From Streptomyces zagrosensis (lineage in GTDB: Bacteria; Actinomycetota; Actinomycetes; Streptomycetales; Streptomycetaceae), in assembly GCF_014203645.1 (NCBI RefSeq), contig NZ_JACHJL010000017.1, positions 62,001 through 126,000 on the forward strand: 64,000 nt of DNA. Direction: 5' to 3'. The notes under the pieces are model-generated. The model saw only the letters and a list, made by a program, of their open reading frames with translations, was not told the origin of the DNA and searched no databases. Positions 54,850 to 63,471 of the stretch are shown here, in pieces. A program made the position numbers and the translations under genes. Every line of letters starts with the position of its first letter. Position 1 is the stretch's first letter.

Positions 54850-55014
54850 GTGCCACCAGGCATCAAGTTCTGTTACACCTGCGACACCGACGAACCGCAC
54901 CGGCCTCTCACCGACAACGAGAAGATCTGGCTCAAGAACCAAACGGGCCACAAGAACGTCGATGGGTACTTCATGTGCGAGGCACCGAAGTGCCAAAGTG
55001 CGCACCGGATTTAA
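54850..55014 (+). CDS. Zinc-finger-like microprotein
   Basis: The 54-residue protein reads PPGIKFCYTCDTDEPHRPLT and NVDGYFMCEAPKCQSAHRI. The CxxC and CxxxxC pairs suggest one zinc site. The GTG start at 54850 is fixed by a perfect AGGAGG six bases upstream; ATG 54826 lies before that site. Its last 44 bases overlap the 3' end of the large membrane-protein gene on the other strand. Function unknown. Confidence 0.6.
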   Translation: MPPGIKFCYTCDTDEPHRPLTDNEKIWLKNQTGHKNVDGYFMCEAPKCQSAHRI

Positions 55015-56839
55015 CAAACACCTGTTGAAGACCTGACAGATGACTCTCTAGGTGGGCACCAACCGGGCCCGCCGTTGAGAGGGCAATCAGTTGGGCGAGT
55101 AGGGACAGTTGGCTTTCCGTAAGGGGAGCGGCGACGGGAGCCCGCGCTGCCGGCGAAAGGCGCTCGTCCTGAATCAACTGAAGCACCAGGGCCCGGATGT
55201 CCGCGTTCACCCTGCCCGAGACGGCGGCGGCGAGTTCCTCGCGTCGGGTGGGATCAGCGGCGCCGGGCTCGGTGTTCCGTCGCTCCGCGTACGGATCGCG
55301 AAGCTGCGCAGCGATCAACTCGTCGGCCAGGTGCCTCATGTCCGTGCTCGAGGGATTCTCCGGCACGGAGAGGCGCAGTCTTTTCGCCAGGTCGTACCGG
55401 TACACGTCGATCGCGTCCGCCTTGGCCTCGTACACCTCGACGAGCGACCTGCGCGCCTGCGCCAACGCCAGGGCCGCCACCGCCAGGGGTCCCACGACGG
55501 GCAGTACGGCCACCCCCTGCTCAACGGGAATACCGCCAAGGCCGGTGAGCGCGACGAGCAGCCAGACCTCCGTCGTGCACACGGCGCTCGCGACGGTGAT
55601 CCGGCAGACGAGCACGCCCCGTTCCTTGCGCCCTACCCGACGATTGACCTCGTCGGGTGCGACAAGTTCGATGCGGGGCCAGATGTCGTCGACAGCGAGC
55701 CCGGTGGCCACAGCTGTACGCCGGTGGAGGGCATACAGGGCGGTGGACCTAAGAGGGTTCATGAAGCGTTGCAGGACGGTGAGCTGGGTAAGATCGTCCA
55801 TCGCCCGGATGTTGCCATGTGGCGTGCGGGCCACGCGGGCCAATCTAGACGCCCGGTCCGCCGACGGCACCGTGCTCATCCAGACCAGCACTCCGTACTG
55901 CGTCATCAGCAGCACAGCCCCGCCCCCGCTAGCCAGCCGGCCGGCCTCCAGCAGCCGGTCACCCGGGTCCGGCCCGCTCCACGGCTTCCCGTTCCATATC
56001 GCCCACGCGAGGCTGCTCAGCGGGACGAGGACCCCGGCCATCTGTGCCCCGGGTGAAGCTGTCGCACTACGACTGGCCCCGAGTCGCCGCAGCGCCGATG
56101 CAACGACGACGAGCAGCGAGCCCCCCACTGCCACTCCGCCCACCCACCATGCGGCCGACGTTTCGCCCCGCACCGCCGAACGCGCCACCACACCGGCCGC
56201 ACCCAGCAACACGGCGGAACCGAACACCTTCAGGTACGTGGACCCGGCATCCCGGGACTGGGATTCGGACAGCCAAAAGCCCGCCGCCAGCACCGCCATA
56301 GCGCAGCCCAGTGCCCAAGCCGCCCACAGCGGCCCCTCCACGGCGAAGCGGGCGGTGAGCCAGCCGCCGCACGCCTCGGCCAGGGCGAAGGCGACGGCGC
56401 TGGGGAGGCTGTCGGACGGCGTGTGGCCACTACTGCTGGCGCTGACGCGGGAGATGCGCCGGGAGACGCCGACAAGCAGCATGAGAAATACAACCCCGGA
56501 CGCCCAGGCCATCGCGTACTCGTGATGGCGAGCCAACCGGGCCGCGATGAGAGTCAGTTCGGCCACCAGGGCAGTCGCCAGGATGGCGATCGACTTCAGT
56601 CGCAGCTTCCGCAAGTGACTCGCTCCGGTGGACGCGCTGCTTCGCCGAAGCGCCAGTTCGGCACACCACCCGGCGACCCCGGCAAGCACCAGCCAACCCG
56701 CGAGCAACCACAGTCCACCCAGCGCGACGTCGCGCACGGGAACCAATACGGCACCCGCGCTTCCCGCCGCGACCGCGACCGCGGCGGCGGTGCCGAAGAG
56801 GGCGCCGCCCAGCGTCTTACCTGTGTTCGCCGTCATCGC
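54971..56839 (-). CDS. Large multi-pass membrane protein
   Basis: The 622-residue protein has about ten hydrophobic segments in residues 10-340 and another pair near 410-460 (CTTEVWLLVALTGLGGIPVE). The C-terminal 160 residues are soluble and charged (DVYRYDLAKRLRLSVPENPS). No transporter motif is seen. ATG 56839 is preferred; ATG 56872 adds 11 residues and sits right after the upstream stop. It is downstream of, and probably co-transcribed with, the broken gene at 56847-57301. Confidence 0.7.
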   Translation of the reverse strand, partial: AMTANTGKTLGGALFGTAAAVAVAAGSAGAVLVPVRDVALGGLWLLAGWLVLAGVAGWCAELALRRSSASTGASHLRKLRLKSIAILATALVAELTLIAARLARHHEYAMAWASGVVFLMLLVGVSRRISRVSASSSGHTPSDSLPSAVAFALAEACGGWLTARFAVEGPLWAAWALGCAMAVLAAGFWLSESQSRDAGSTYLKVFGSAVLLGAAGVVARSAVRGETSAAWWVGGVAVGGSLLVVVASALRRLGASRSATASPGAQMAGVLVPLSSLAWAIWNGKPWSGPDPGDRLLEAGRLASGGGAVLLMTQYGVLVWMSTVPSADRASRLARVARTPHGNIRAMDDLTQLTVLQRFMNPLRSTALYALHRRTAVATGLAVDDIWPRIELVAPDEVNRRVGRKERGVLVCRITVASAVCTTEVWLLVALTGLGGIPVEQGVAVLPVVGPLAVAALALAQARRSLVEVYEAKADAIDVYRYDLAKRLRLSVPENPSSTDMRHLADELIAAQLRDPYAERRNTEPGAADPTRREELAAAVSGRVNADIRALVLQLIQDERLSPAARAPVAAPLTESQLSLLAQLIALSTAGPVGAHLESHLSGLQQVFVKSGAHFGTSVPRT

Positions 56840-56846
56840 ATCCCAG

Positions 56847-57301
56847 TCAGTGTCCAATATGCCGCAATTCACTGAAGAGTATGGCCAGTTCGTGTGCCGA
56901 CCGGGAGAATTCAGAAAGCTGGCGCGGCTCCTTCACAACTGCCACGATCCTCGCCCCTACGATCACCGACCCGGCGACCGGCTCCCCGGAAAGAAGCTCC
57001 GTCGCGTCCGGCGCCACCGACACCTCCGCCGTGGGCCCTTGGGCCCGCTGTGCTTGATCGTGAAGATGTAGTCGGCGTCGATCGACGGCACCTCGTCGCA
57101 GATGCGCCGTAAAAGGTATTCGAGTGTCCCCGGTCCGGATGGGTGGCCACCTGCCGAGAGTGACGTTGGCACGAGTTGCGCGTACCTCAGGTACCCCGCT
57201 CGGCGGCCTGTCAGAATAGGACGCCACCGTCTCCGCACCCGCCCCAACCAGAGCCTGGCCGTAGCCTCTCCGCTCAGCTCGATCGACTCGCCCGGCAGCA
57301 A
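56847..57301 (-). pseudogene. Frameshifted hypothetical gene upstream of the membrane protein
   Basis: The first frame gives MLPGESIELSGEATARLWLG and SIDADYIFTIKHSG; after about 57050 the sense continues in another frame as QGPTAEVSVAPDATELLSGE and IVGARIVAVVKEPRQLSEFS. Joined, they make a protein of about 150 residues of unknown family. The stop at 56847 lies among the possible starts of the membrane-protein gene. Confidence 0.45.
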
Positions 57302-57566
57302 CGCAAACAGCTCGTAACGTCCGCCTCAAGCTCAAGCGGCCGGTCAAGCGCGGGACCCTGATCGAGACCGAGCAGGGGGTGTTCACCTGGCTGCGGTCAT
57401 AACCGTCCAGCGAGCCCGCGACCGGGCCCCTCCCCCCAGCCCAAGGGCAAAGCGGACGCCAACTAACGTACCGCCCTCTTATGTGATCTCCACGCCTCCG
57501 TAGCCTCTCGCGGAAACAATTCCGCACCTCGTCGGCGTTGGTGATATCCGAGCCGAGGAGAGGAAG
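57302..57566. other. Intergenic region with a coding fragment
   Basis: The plus strand at 57312-57400 reads NVRLKLKRPVKRGTLIETEQ then GVFTWLRS and a stop, which looks like the end of an unknown gene. Its beginning is absent. The rest holds the leader of the nuclease gene. Confidence 0.3.
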
Positions 57567-58463
57567 GTGTCGGGCCTGAAGCTGTTCCGTACGGATATGA
57601 CGAATGGCGGCATGACCGAGGTCGTGCCGCGTTTTGCTGAGGTTGAGGCAGATGTGCAGGGACTCGTCGAGGCGTCTATGAAGACGCTGTTGGGCGTCCG
57701 GTTTATAGCGAGCGAGTACGGCACTGGGCCGGTGCACGGGGGCCGGATCGACTCGCTCGGGTTGGACGAGAACGGCTCGCCGGTCATCGTGGAGTACAAG
57801 CGCGGTGTCGATGCCGGCGTCATCAACCAGGGGCTGTTCTACCTAGCGTGGCTGATGGACCATCGGGCTGAGTTTGAGCGCCTTGTCCGGGACCGGCTCG
57901 GGGTGACGGCCGCGTCCCAGGTGCTGTGGAGCGGTCCGCGGTTGATCTGCGTGGCCGGGGACTTCACGCGGTACGACGTGCATGCTGTGCGTGAGCACCG
58001 GCGGTCGATCGACCTGGTCCGTTACCGGCTTTTCGGCAGCGATTTGCTCGGGCTTGAGACCGTGGCGTCCGTGAGCGGTGGCGTGCAGGCGGCCCGCCGG
58101 GCACGGCGCGGAACGGTTGCCCGGGCGGGGGCCGACATCCAGGGGACGGCGATGGTGGAGTTGGCGGGCGCGGTCGACGAGGTTTTGCTCGGGCTGGGGG
58201 ACGGCGTGAATCGGGTGGAGCGTAAGACCTACCGGGCGTATCAGCGGCTGCGGAACTTTGCTTGCCTGTGTCCGCCGCAGCGCAGCAAGCTGCTGGTCTA
58301 CCTGAAGGTCGATCCGACGGATGTCGATCTCGTTTCGGGCTTCACCCGTAATGTGTCCGGTCTCGGTCACCACGGGACGGGCGACTTGGAGGTCCAGCTT
58401 CGTACGCCGAGGGACGTGGAGCGGGCGCGGGAGCTGTTCCGGGCGAGCTACGCGGCGGCGTGA
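57567..58463 (+). CDS. PD-(D/E)XK nuclease-like protein with DUF5655-type tail
   Basis: The 298-residue protein has an N-terminal domain with GGRIDSLGLDENGSPVIVEY followed by KRG: Asp, then Glu-x-Lys, the PD-(D/E)XK nuclease pattern of DUF91/NucS-like proteins. The C-terminal part (ERKTYRAYQRLRNFACLCPP, LLVYLKVDP, GDLEVQLRTPRDVERARELF) matches DUF5655. Such proteins are suspected DNA nucleases; some lie in defence islands. GTG 57567 follows GAGGAGAGG. Neighbours are a broken membrane-protein operon and phage-like genes. Confidence 0.75.
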   Translation: MSGLKLFRTDMTNGGMTEVVPRFAEVEADVQGLVEASMKTLLGVRFIASEYGTGPVHGGRIDSLGLDENGSPVIVEYKRGVDAGVINQGLFYLAWLMDHRAEFERLVRDRLGVTAASQVLWSGPRLICVAGDFTRYDVHAVREHRRSIDLVRYRLFGSDLLGLETVASVSGGVQAARRARRGTVARAGADIQGTAMVELAGAVDEVLLGLGDGVNRVERKTYRAYQRLRNFACLCPPQRSKLLVYLKVDPTDVDLVSGFTRNVSGLGHHGTGDLEVQLRTPRDVERARELFRASYAAA

Positions 58464-58479
58464 ATCGATGCCGCTGTCG

Positions 58480-59100
58480 GTCTCGTGGCTGGTTGTGCTT
58501 CGTGTCGTGTGTCGGCATCGACCAAGTAGACGGGGACGGTCGCCAGCTCCGCGCGGGCAGGTCGCACCTGGCCGTGGTGACGCCGAAGCCCGAGCGGGCT
58601 TCGATGGCGGCGCGTTCGGTGTCGGTCCAGGGCGCCGGTCCGGGGCGCATCTCGGCCGCGTGGACACTTTCGAAGGCCAGCAGGGCCTTGGCGGATGAGT
58701 CGAAGGTGTCGGCGACCTGGCGCAGGTGATCCTCGCCGTGCAGGTAGACGGACTTGCCGCCTTGGTGGAGGTAGGTGCCGACCGCGGTGGTGGTGTGGCC
58801 ATTGTGGGCGTCGGTGAGGAGATGGCCGTGGTGGATGTCGTCGTGGATCTTCTGCGCCTGGTGGGAGACCTCGCGGATTCGCTGCGGGTACACCACAGCA
58901 TCGGGTAGTTGGGCCAGGTCCATTCCTCGTTCATGGCTTCCTGTAGCTGTTGGGTGATCTCGACGTTGATGCCTTCGGCGATCAGATGCTTGGCTGCGTC
59001 CTTGGCCCAGTAGGGCTGCTGGTGATCGATGCGGGCCAGGGCCAGGACGTTGGTGGCGGCGACGGTCCAGTCGGTTGCTTCCAGAGCCATGAGGGCGACG
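58480..59100 (-). pseudogene. Hypothetical gene broken by frameshift and nonsense codon
   Basis: The sense runs ALEATDWTVAATNVLALARI, HLIAEGINVEITQQLQEAMN, then in another frame PDAVVYPQRIREVSHQAQKI, HLLTDAHNGHTTTAVGTYLH and DTFDSSAKALLAFESVHAAE. The frame switches near 58900. Upstream, HLTCAIDAHVRLDTHPAYPS precedes the first part in its own frame but is separated by a TAG near 59107. No family is recognised. Confidence 0.5.
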
Positions 59101-59256
59101 CGGGCCTAGGTGCCGGTCAGGACGGCCTGCACGGCACTGGGATAAGCGGGGTGGGTGTCGAGGCGGACGTGGGCGTCGATGGCGCAAGTGAGGTGGGGTC
59201 TCGTCTGTTTGGCCGGTGGCCGGGTCTTCGGGTCCGGCCACCGGCGTACGCGGGGG

Positions 59257-60375
59257 TTATCGGGTTGCTCGCGCGGCGCGGGTGGTGTGCGCGGCCGTGG
59301 TGGTCGGCGGGCCGGCGCGTGTGGCGGGTGCCGGTCGCCGCGGCTGTGGCGGGACCGCTTTGGTGGCGTGTTGCCAGCGGGTGCGGATGGCGTTGATGTC
59401 GGCGAGGGCGCGGCGGGTGCCGACGACGAGTTGGAACGGGGTGTTCGCCGGGTCGCCTGTGTACGCCTTGATGCGCTGGCCGGTGTGGTCGGCGGTGGCC
59501 AGGAGGGAGCGTTGTAGGGCGCGTTCGCTCCAGTGCTCCACGGAACCGGCTGGTTCGGCCAGCAGGCGGAGCACTTCGCCTGGTTCGATTCCGTGGTCCA
59601 GTAGGCCGCGTTGTTGGGCCTCCCACAGGACCGTGACGGGGTCGATGGGCTCGCGGCGGCGGGTGAGGGCGGTCAGGCACTGCCACAGGCCGGCGTGCAG
59701 GGGCCGGATGAGATCGTCCGGCAGTAGCCAGCGAACGGAGTCGATGTCGGCGGGGTGGGCGGTGGCGGTGGCGAGCAGTAGCTGCTCCTCCTGGACCGCC
59801 TCGGTGTGGTCGGGGGTGATGGTCGATGGCGGTGCCGGGGTGCGGGGTAGTGCTCCGGCGCGGGGCGGAAAGCGGAGCGCGATGTCGTCCACGACCACGG
59901 TGAGTGCGTCGGTCTCGTCGAGCACCGTGTGCACCGGGTGCGGGAGGGAGGCGTCGTGCACGGTTTGGATGAGGTGTTCGGCGGCGGCGTGGAGTCGGTG
60001 GCGGGCGTGTTCGGCCTCGACCAGTCGTGCGTAGGCCGGTAGGTGGCGGGGTCGGGGGCAGGCTTGGATGAGGGTGTGCAGGTAGGAGGCGGTGAGTCCG
60101 GGTGCCTGGTCGCGTCCCGTGGTGAGCACGTGGTTGAGCCATGTGGTGTTCTTCGCGTGCTGGGCGGGGTCGGGTGGTGGCAGGGTGCTGATCGCGGTGA
60201 ACAGGGCGGCGTGCGCGGCGGTGGAGAAGGAATCGGGGGCGATGCCGCTCACGTCGCCGGTACGGTGCGGTTCGAGGAGGAGGGCGCCAAGGAGGGCCTG
60301 CTCGACGTGGAATACCGGTGGCGGCGGGGCGAAGGTGTCGAGGTCGTCTTCGTAGGCTTGGTTGGTGTTGGGCAT
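59257..60375 (-). CDS. DnaB N-terminal-domain protein
   Basis: The 372-residue protein carries two DnaB helicase N-terminal (primase-interacting) domains: VFHVEQALLGALLLEPHRTG at about residues 20-40 and VQEEQLLLATATAHPADIDS at about 200-220. The C-terminal tail is Arg/Pro/Ala-rich. There is no RecA-like helicase domain, so it cannot unwind DNA alone and may act as a loader or adaptor. The ATG overlaps the methyltransferase stop by one base, so the two are coupled. Such proteins occur in Streptomyces phages and plasmids. Confidence 0.75.
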   Translation of the reverse strand: MPNTNQAYEDDLDTFAPPPPVFHVEQALLGALLLEPHRTGDVSGIAPDSFSTAAHAALFTAISTLPPPDPAQHAKNTTWLNHVLTTGRDQAPGLTASYLHTLIQACPRPRHLPAYARLVEAEHARHRLHAAAEHLIQTVHDASLPHPVHTVLDETDALTVVVDDIALRFPPRAGALPRTPAPPSTITPDHTEAVQEEQLLLATATAHPADIDSVRWLLPDDLIRPLHAGLWQCLTALTRRREPIDPVTVLWEAQQRGLLDHGIEPGEVLRLLAEPAGSVEHWSERALQRSLLATADHTGQRIKAYTGDPANTPFQLVVGTRRALADINAIRTRWQHATKAVPPQPRRPAPATRAGPPTTTAAHTTRAARATR

Positions 60376-61646
60376 CAGGCGGCGAGGGTGAAGTCGTCGG
60401 GGTTGAGGGTGACGCCGAGGTGCGGGGCGAGAAGGTGGCCAGCCAGCAACGGCGGTACGGCGTTGCCGATCTGTGAGAACTGCTGGCTCTTGTTGCCGGC
60501 CCAGGGGTAGGTGCCGGGGAAGGTCTGCAGGAGGCTGGCCTCGCGGGCGGCGATCCGGATCGGCTCCGGCACCGCCGACGTGCCTGTGTCCTTCGTCGGC
60601 GCCGGGGCCGGCTCGGCGACCCAGGTGCACTCGTTTGCCCGGTGACCGAAGAACAGCGTGCCTGCCGGCTCGGACACCGGGCGGACGGTGGCGTTGGCCT
60701 GGTTGTTGCTGCGCAGAGACCAGGACCAACGGTGCGCCTGGGCGGTGTGCGTCAAAGCCGGAGCGTCGGCGGCCCGGTTCCCGCGTGTGCCGTACCGGGC
60801 GGCCCATCCAGCGCCCTCACCGCGGGACTGCCAGACCGCTCCGCCCGGCCGGGGCGCCCAGGTGCCGCGCTCCCGGGCGTCGGACAGTGTCTTGCGGGAG
60901 CCCGACGGAAACGGCTCTGGCCCGCCGCCGGGCCCACCACCGGCACAGACGGTAGGAACGGGCCGCTCGGTCGCGCCCCACCCCAGTGCCTCGGCCATGC
61001 TCACCCAGCGGGCCCGGCCCGGACCGAACAGCGATTCAGCCTCGACGACTTGGCAGTGCGTGGGCGTGGGCGGTTGCGCTGTGCGGACTCGCGAGGCGAG
61101 GAGGATCGCCCGCCTCCTGGTCTGCGGAACGCCGAAGTCGGCGGCGTTGAGGACCCCGCACCAGACGGAGAACCCCCAGCGGCGCAGGATGGCCGCGTAC
61201 TGCTTCCACAGCGGCAGGACGTCCGGCACCTCCTCCAGGGCGACCCACTCGGGCTCGCCGACCGTGTTCAAAGCGTGCAGGTAACGCATCGGCTCGGCGG
61301 CGAGCAGGGAGCGCTCATCACGGCACGCGGCGAGGAGGCGCTCGCGGGTGTCACGTCCGGCGGACAGATCCTCGACCGCCGCGTGCACCAGCGGCTGGTC
61401 GAGGAGGCCAAGGCGCTTGCCGGCCATGCTCCACGCCTGGCACGGCGGGGAGGCGATCAGCCCGCGCGTGCGGCCGACGAAGGGCCACGTCGGATACCGC
61501 GCCACGTCGGTACGCACCGTCAACTGCCCCGCAGCGGCGCGCGTCTTGCAGACCCACTCGTCCCACTCCAGACCGACGTCGCGCAGGCCGAGAACATGCA
61601 GTGCTCTGCTCCAGCCGCCCGGGCCCGCGAAGAGGTCAAGTATCAA
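60375..61646 (-). CDS. C5-cytosine DNA methyltransferase
   Basis: The 423-residue enzyme moves a methyl group from SAM to C5 of cytosine. Motif I is LDLFAGPGGWSRAL, motif IV SPPCQAWSMAGK with the catalytic Cys (about residue 74), motif VI EEVP in place of ENV, motif VIII QTRRRAILLAS and motif X IGNAVPPLLAGHLLA. The target-recognition region spans about 215-370. The start is TTG 61646, overlapping the previous stop (TTGA). No restriction endonuclease is next to it, so it is probably an orphan phage- or element-borne methylase. Confidence 0.88.
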   Translation of the reverse strand: MILDLFAGPGGWSRALHVLGLRDVGLEWDEWVCKTRAAAGQLTVRTDVARYPTWPFVGRTRGLIASPPCQAWSMAGKRLGLLDQPLVHAAVEDLSAGRDTRERLLAACRDERSLLAAEPMRYLHALNTVGEPEWVALEEVPDVLPLWKQYAAILRRWGFSVWCGVLNAADFGVPQTRRRAILLASRVRTAQPPTPTHCQVVEAESLFGPGRARWVSMAEALGWGATERPVPTVCAGGGPGGGPEPFPSGSRKTLSDARERGTWAPRPGGAVWQSRGEGAGWAARYGTRGNRAADAPALTHTAQAHRWSWSLRSNNQANATVRPVSEPAGTLFFGHRANECTWVAEPAPAPTKDTGTSAVPEPIRIAAREASLLQTFPGTYPWAGNKSQQFSQIGNAVPPLLAGHLLAPHLGVTLNPDDFTLAA

Positions 61647-62563
61647 CAAGCCAGCCCGAAGTCGTCCTGGGCCACATCGCCGCGGCACGCCCATGGCGAG
61701 CAGCCGTCCAGCACGCCGTTCTCCAACTCCTCCGCGCTGGCCCTCTCATTCTCGTCCTGGAGGGCAGCTCGCTCGGCGGTGGTGATGTGGTCGATGGGTG
61801 CTTGGTCAAGCGGTACGCGCGAGCGGTGGAGAAACGCCTGCCCAAGCAATCGGTTGCCGCCCGCGTTGGCGCGGGCGTTGCCTTTTCGTATCGCGGCGTC
61901 GAATTCCACAACGTCCTGCCACTCGGCGGGGCTATTGTCGCGGATGTCGCGCCACTGTGCGTTTCCGTGGAAAGGGCACCCAAGGCACGATGATTTGGGT
62001 GTATCGGCGAGGCCGAGTGAGGTCAGGTATTCGACGCAGTCGCGGCGCGACCAACCCATGTCGATGAGGGGGTGGATGTTGCGTATGTAGCGGATGTCGG
62101 CGTCCTTGGCGCGATGGAATTCGTCGGTTGATATACCAACCCATTGGTCAACGTAAACACCTTTGGGGATGCGTTGCGGGTAGGGATACCCGAGGATTTC
62201 GCGGACCTTCTTTTTGATTGGCTTGATCTTGTATTCGCCGGTGCACTGGCGCCGCGTCATGCCGGGTTTGCCATTCTGGTTGAGTATGTGGAGCGGCATG
62301 GAAGCGAAGCGGTGGTTGGGGTTGAGTGCGTCTTCGCGGATATTTCCTGAGGCTACGCGCAGTACAGGTATTCCGGCAGGTGCGGCGATCTTCTTTTCTA
62401 GCCGGTCCAGATGGGCGTAGACGGTGGCAGGCTCCCAGCCCGTGTCGGCGAGTATCGCGTAATCGACCCGAGGGAGAACTCCCTCGGCGGAGAGGGCGAG
62501 CATCGCGCTGGACTGGACTCCCGCGCCCAGCGATATGGACCGGAATACGGGGTTGTCGGAAAT
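61643..62563 (-). CDS. PAPS-reductase/adenine-nucleotide alpha-hydrolase family protein
   Basis: The roughly 306-residue protein has the PP-loop SLGAGVQSSAMLALSAEG, then AILADTGWEPATVYAHLD, GMTRRQCTGEYKIKPIKKKV, WVGISTDEFHRAKD and SSCLGCPFHGNAQW. The three Cys resemble the Fe-S or thiol site of PAPS reductase and DndC-like proteins. ATG 62503 lies inside the fold, and the PP-loop is encoded upstream of it. The only in-frame candidate start is ATT at 62561-62563 with AGGA seven bases before it; a TAG closes the frame at 62573. It is coupled to the methyltransferase. Confidence 0.78.
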   Translation of the reverse strand: MSDNPVFRSISLGAGVQSSAMLALSAEGVLPRVDYAILADTGWEPATVYAHLDRLEKKIAAPAGIPVLRVASGNIREDALNPNHRFASMPLHILNQNGKPGMTRRQCTGEYKIKPIKKKVREILGYPYPQRIPKGVYVDQWVGISTDEFHRAKDADIRYIRNIHPLIDMGWSRRDCVEYLTSLGLADTPKSSCLGCPFHGNAQWRDIRDNSPAEWQDVVEFDAAIRKGNARANAGGNRLLGQAFLHRSRVPLDQAPIDHITTAERAALQDENERASAEELENGVLDGCSPWACRGDVAQDDFGLAC

Positions 62564-62756
62564 GTGGGCGTCCTAGTGGTGAATGGGGCGCTGGCGCTGT
62601 CCGTGGGCGGGGCGGTCAGCGGCGGGGAGCGGAGGCGTGCTGCGCGGCGGGTGCCGGCGGAGCCGGGGCCGTGGAGGGGGCGCGACTTCGGCGATCGGAC
62701 GCGCTGCGAATTCCGGAGGGCCTGCGTGTCCGGGTTGGACCGGTTCTGGAGTCGGG

Positions 62757-63179
62757 TCAGCGGGCGCGCGGCGTGGCTGCAGTGGTGCTGGCGGGCGCCG
62801 GTACGGCCGGGCTCGTAGGGGTGCGGGTACGAGCGGGGGCGTCACGTAGGACTTTGAGTTGGGCGCCGGTTTCGGCAAGGCGCCAGAAACTCCATCCAGT
62901 ACGGATGGGTGAGACCTGTGGGCGTAGTGCAGTGATGACAGCGCGCGAGGCGCCGCTGGGGGTCTTGTACTGCCCGGCTCCGGGACCTGTTGGGATGTTC
63001 AAGGCGCCGGTGGCGCGGTCGAAGTACCCCTCGATGCGCCTGTGGTCATAGATGGCGTAGACGGGGGTGAGCGTGCTTGTGCGGGCTGGTGTCTCGGACG
63101 AGGGTTGGGCGTAGAGGTGGAGCAGATATGCGATGCACTCACTGGCGGTGATCCCCAAAGCGCGGGCGAGGAGGGTCAC
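62757..63179 (-). CDS. Hypothetical protein, first gene of the methylase operon
   Basis: The 140-residue reading starts TLLARALGITASECIAYLLH, continues with YAIYDHRRIEGYFDRATGAL and IRTGWSFWRLAETGAQLKVL, and ends in a Pro/Thr/Ala-rich tail. The frame is open upstream (SAPQHLRVEAEVHQQ), where no usual start codon is seen, so GTG 63179 may be too short. The next 180 bases are Pro-rich in every frame. No family is recognised. Confidence 0.5.
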   Translation of the reverse strand: MTLLARALGITASECIAYLLHLYAQPSSETPARTSTLTPVYAIYDHRRIEGYFDRATGALNIPTGPGAGQYKTPSGASRAVITALRPQVSPIRTGWSFWRLAETGAQLKVLRDAPARTRTPTSPAVPAPASTTAATPRAR

Positions 63180-63471
63180 TTGCTGGTGAACTTCGGCCTC
63201 TACACGGAGATGCTGGGGCGCGGATGTCAGGTTGTTCTCCTCGGTGATCGTAGAGCCGGAGCCTTACAAAGGCGTCCGGCTGCGGCTGTTTCGTACGTCC
63301 GAAGCCGCTTTGCGGCGGACGGCACGCATAGCTTCAGCAGCCGGGATATTGCGCTGACGTTTGCTGGTGGAGGCGGGCTAGGCCGGGTGCAACAGGCAGA
63401 ACTCGGCACAGACCCGCGCCCAGGGAGATAGCGCGAAAGTGCGGGGGGACGGTAGGGGGCGGTGCGGGGAC

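Noticed and set aside
57843..59090. Single 415-codon minus-strand ORF through the nuclease gene
   Set aside because: Only its first 55 residues look coding; the remainder is antisense to the nuclease gene.
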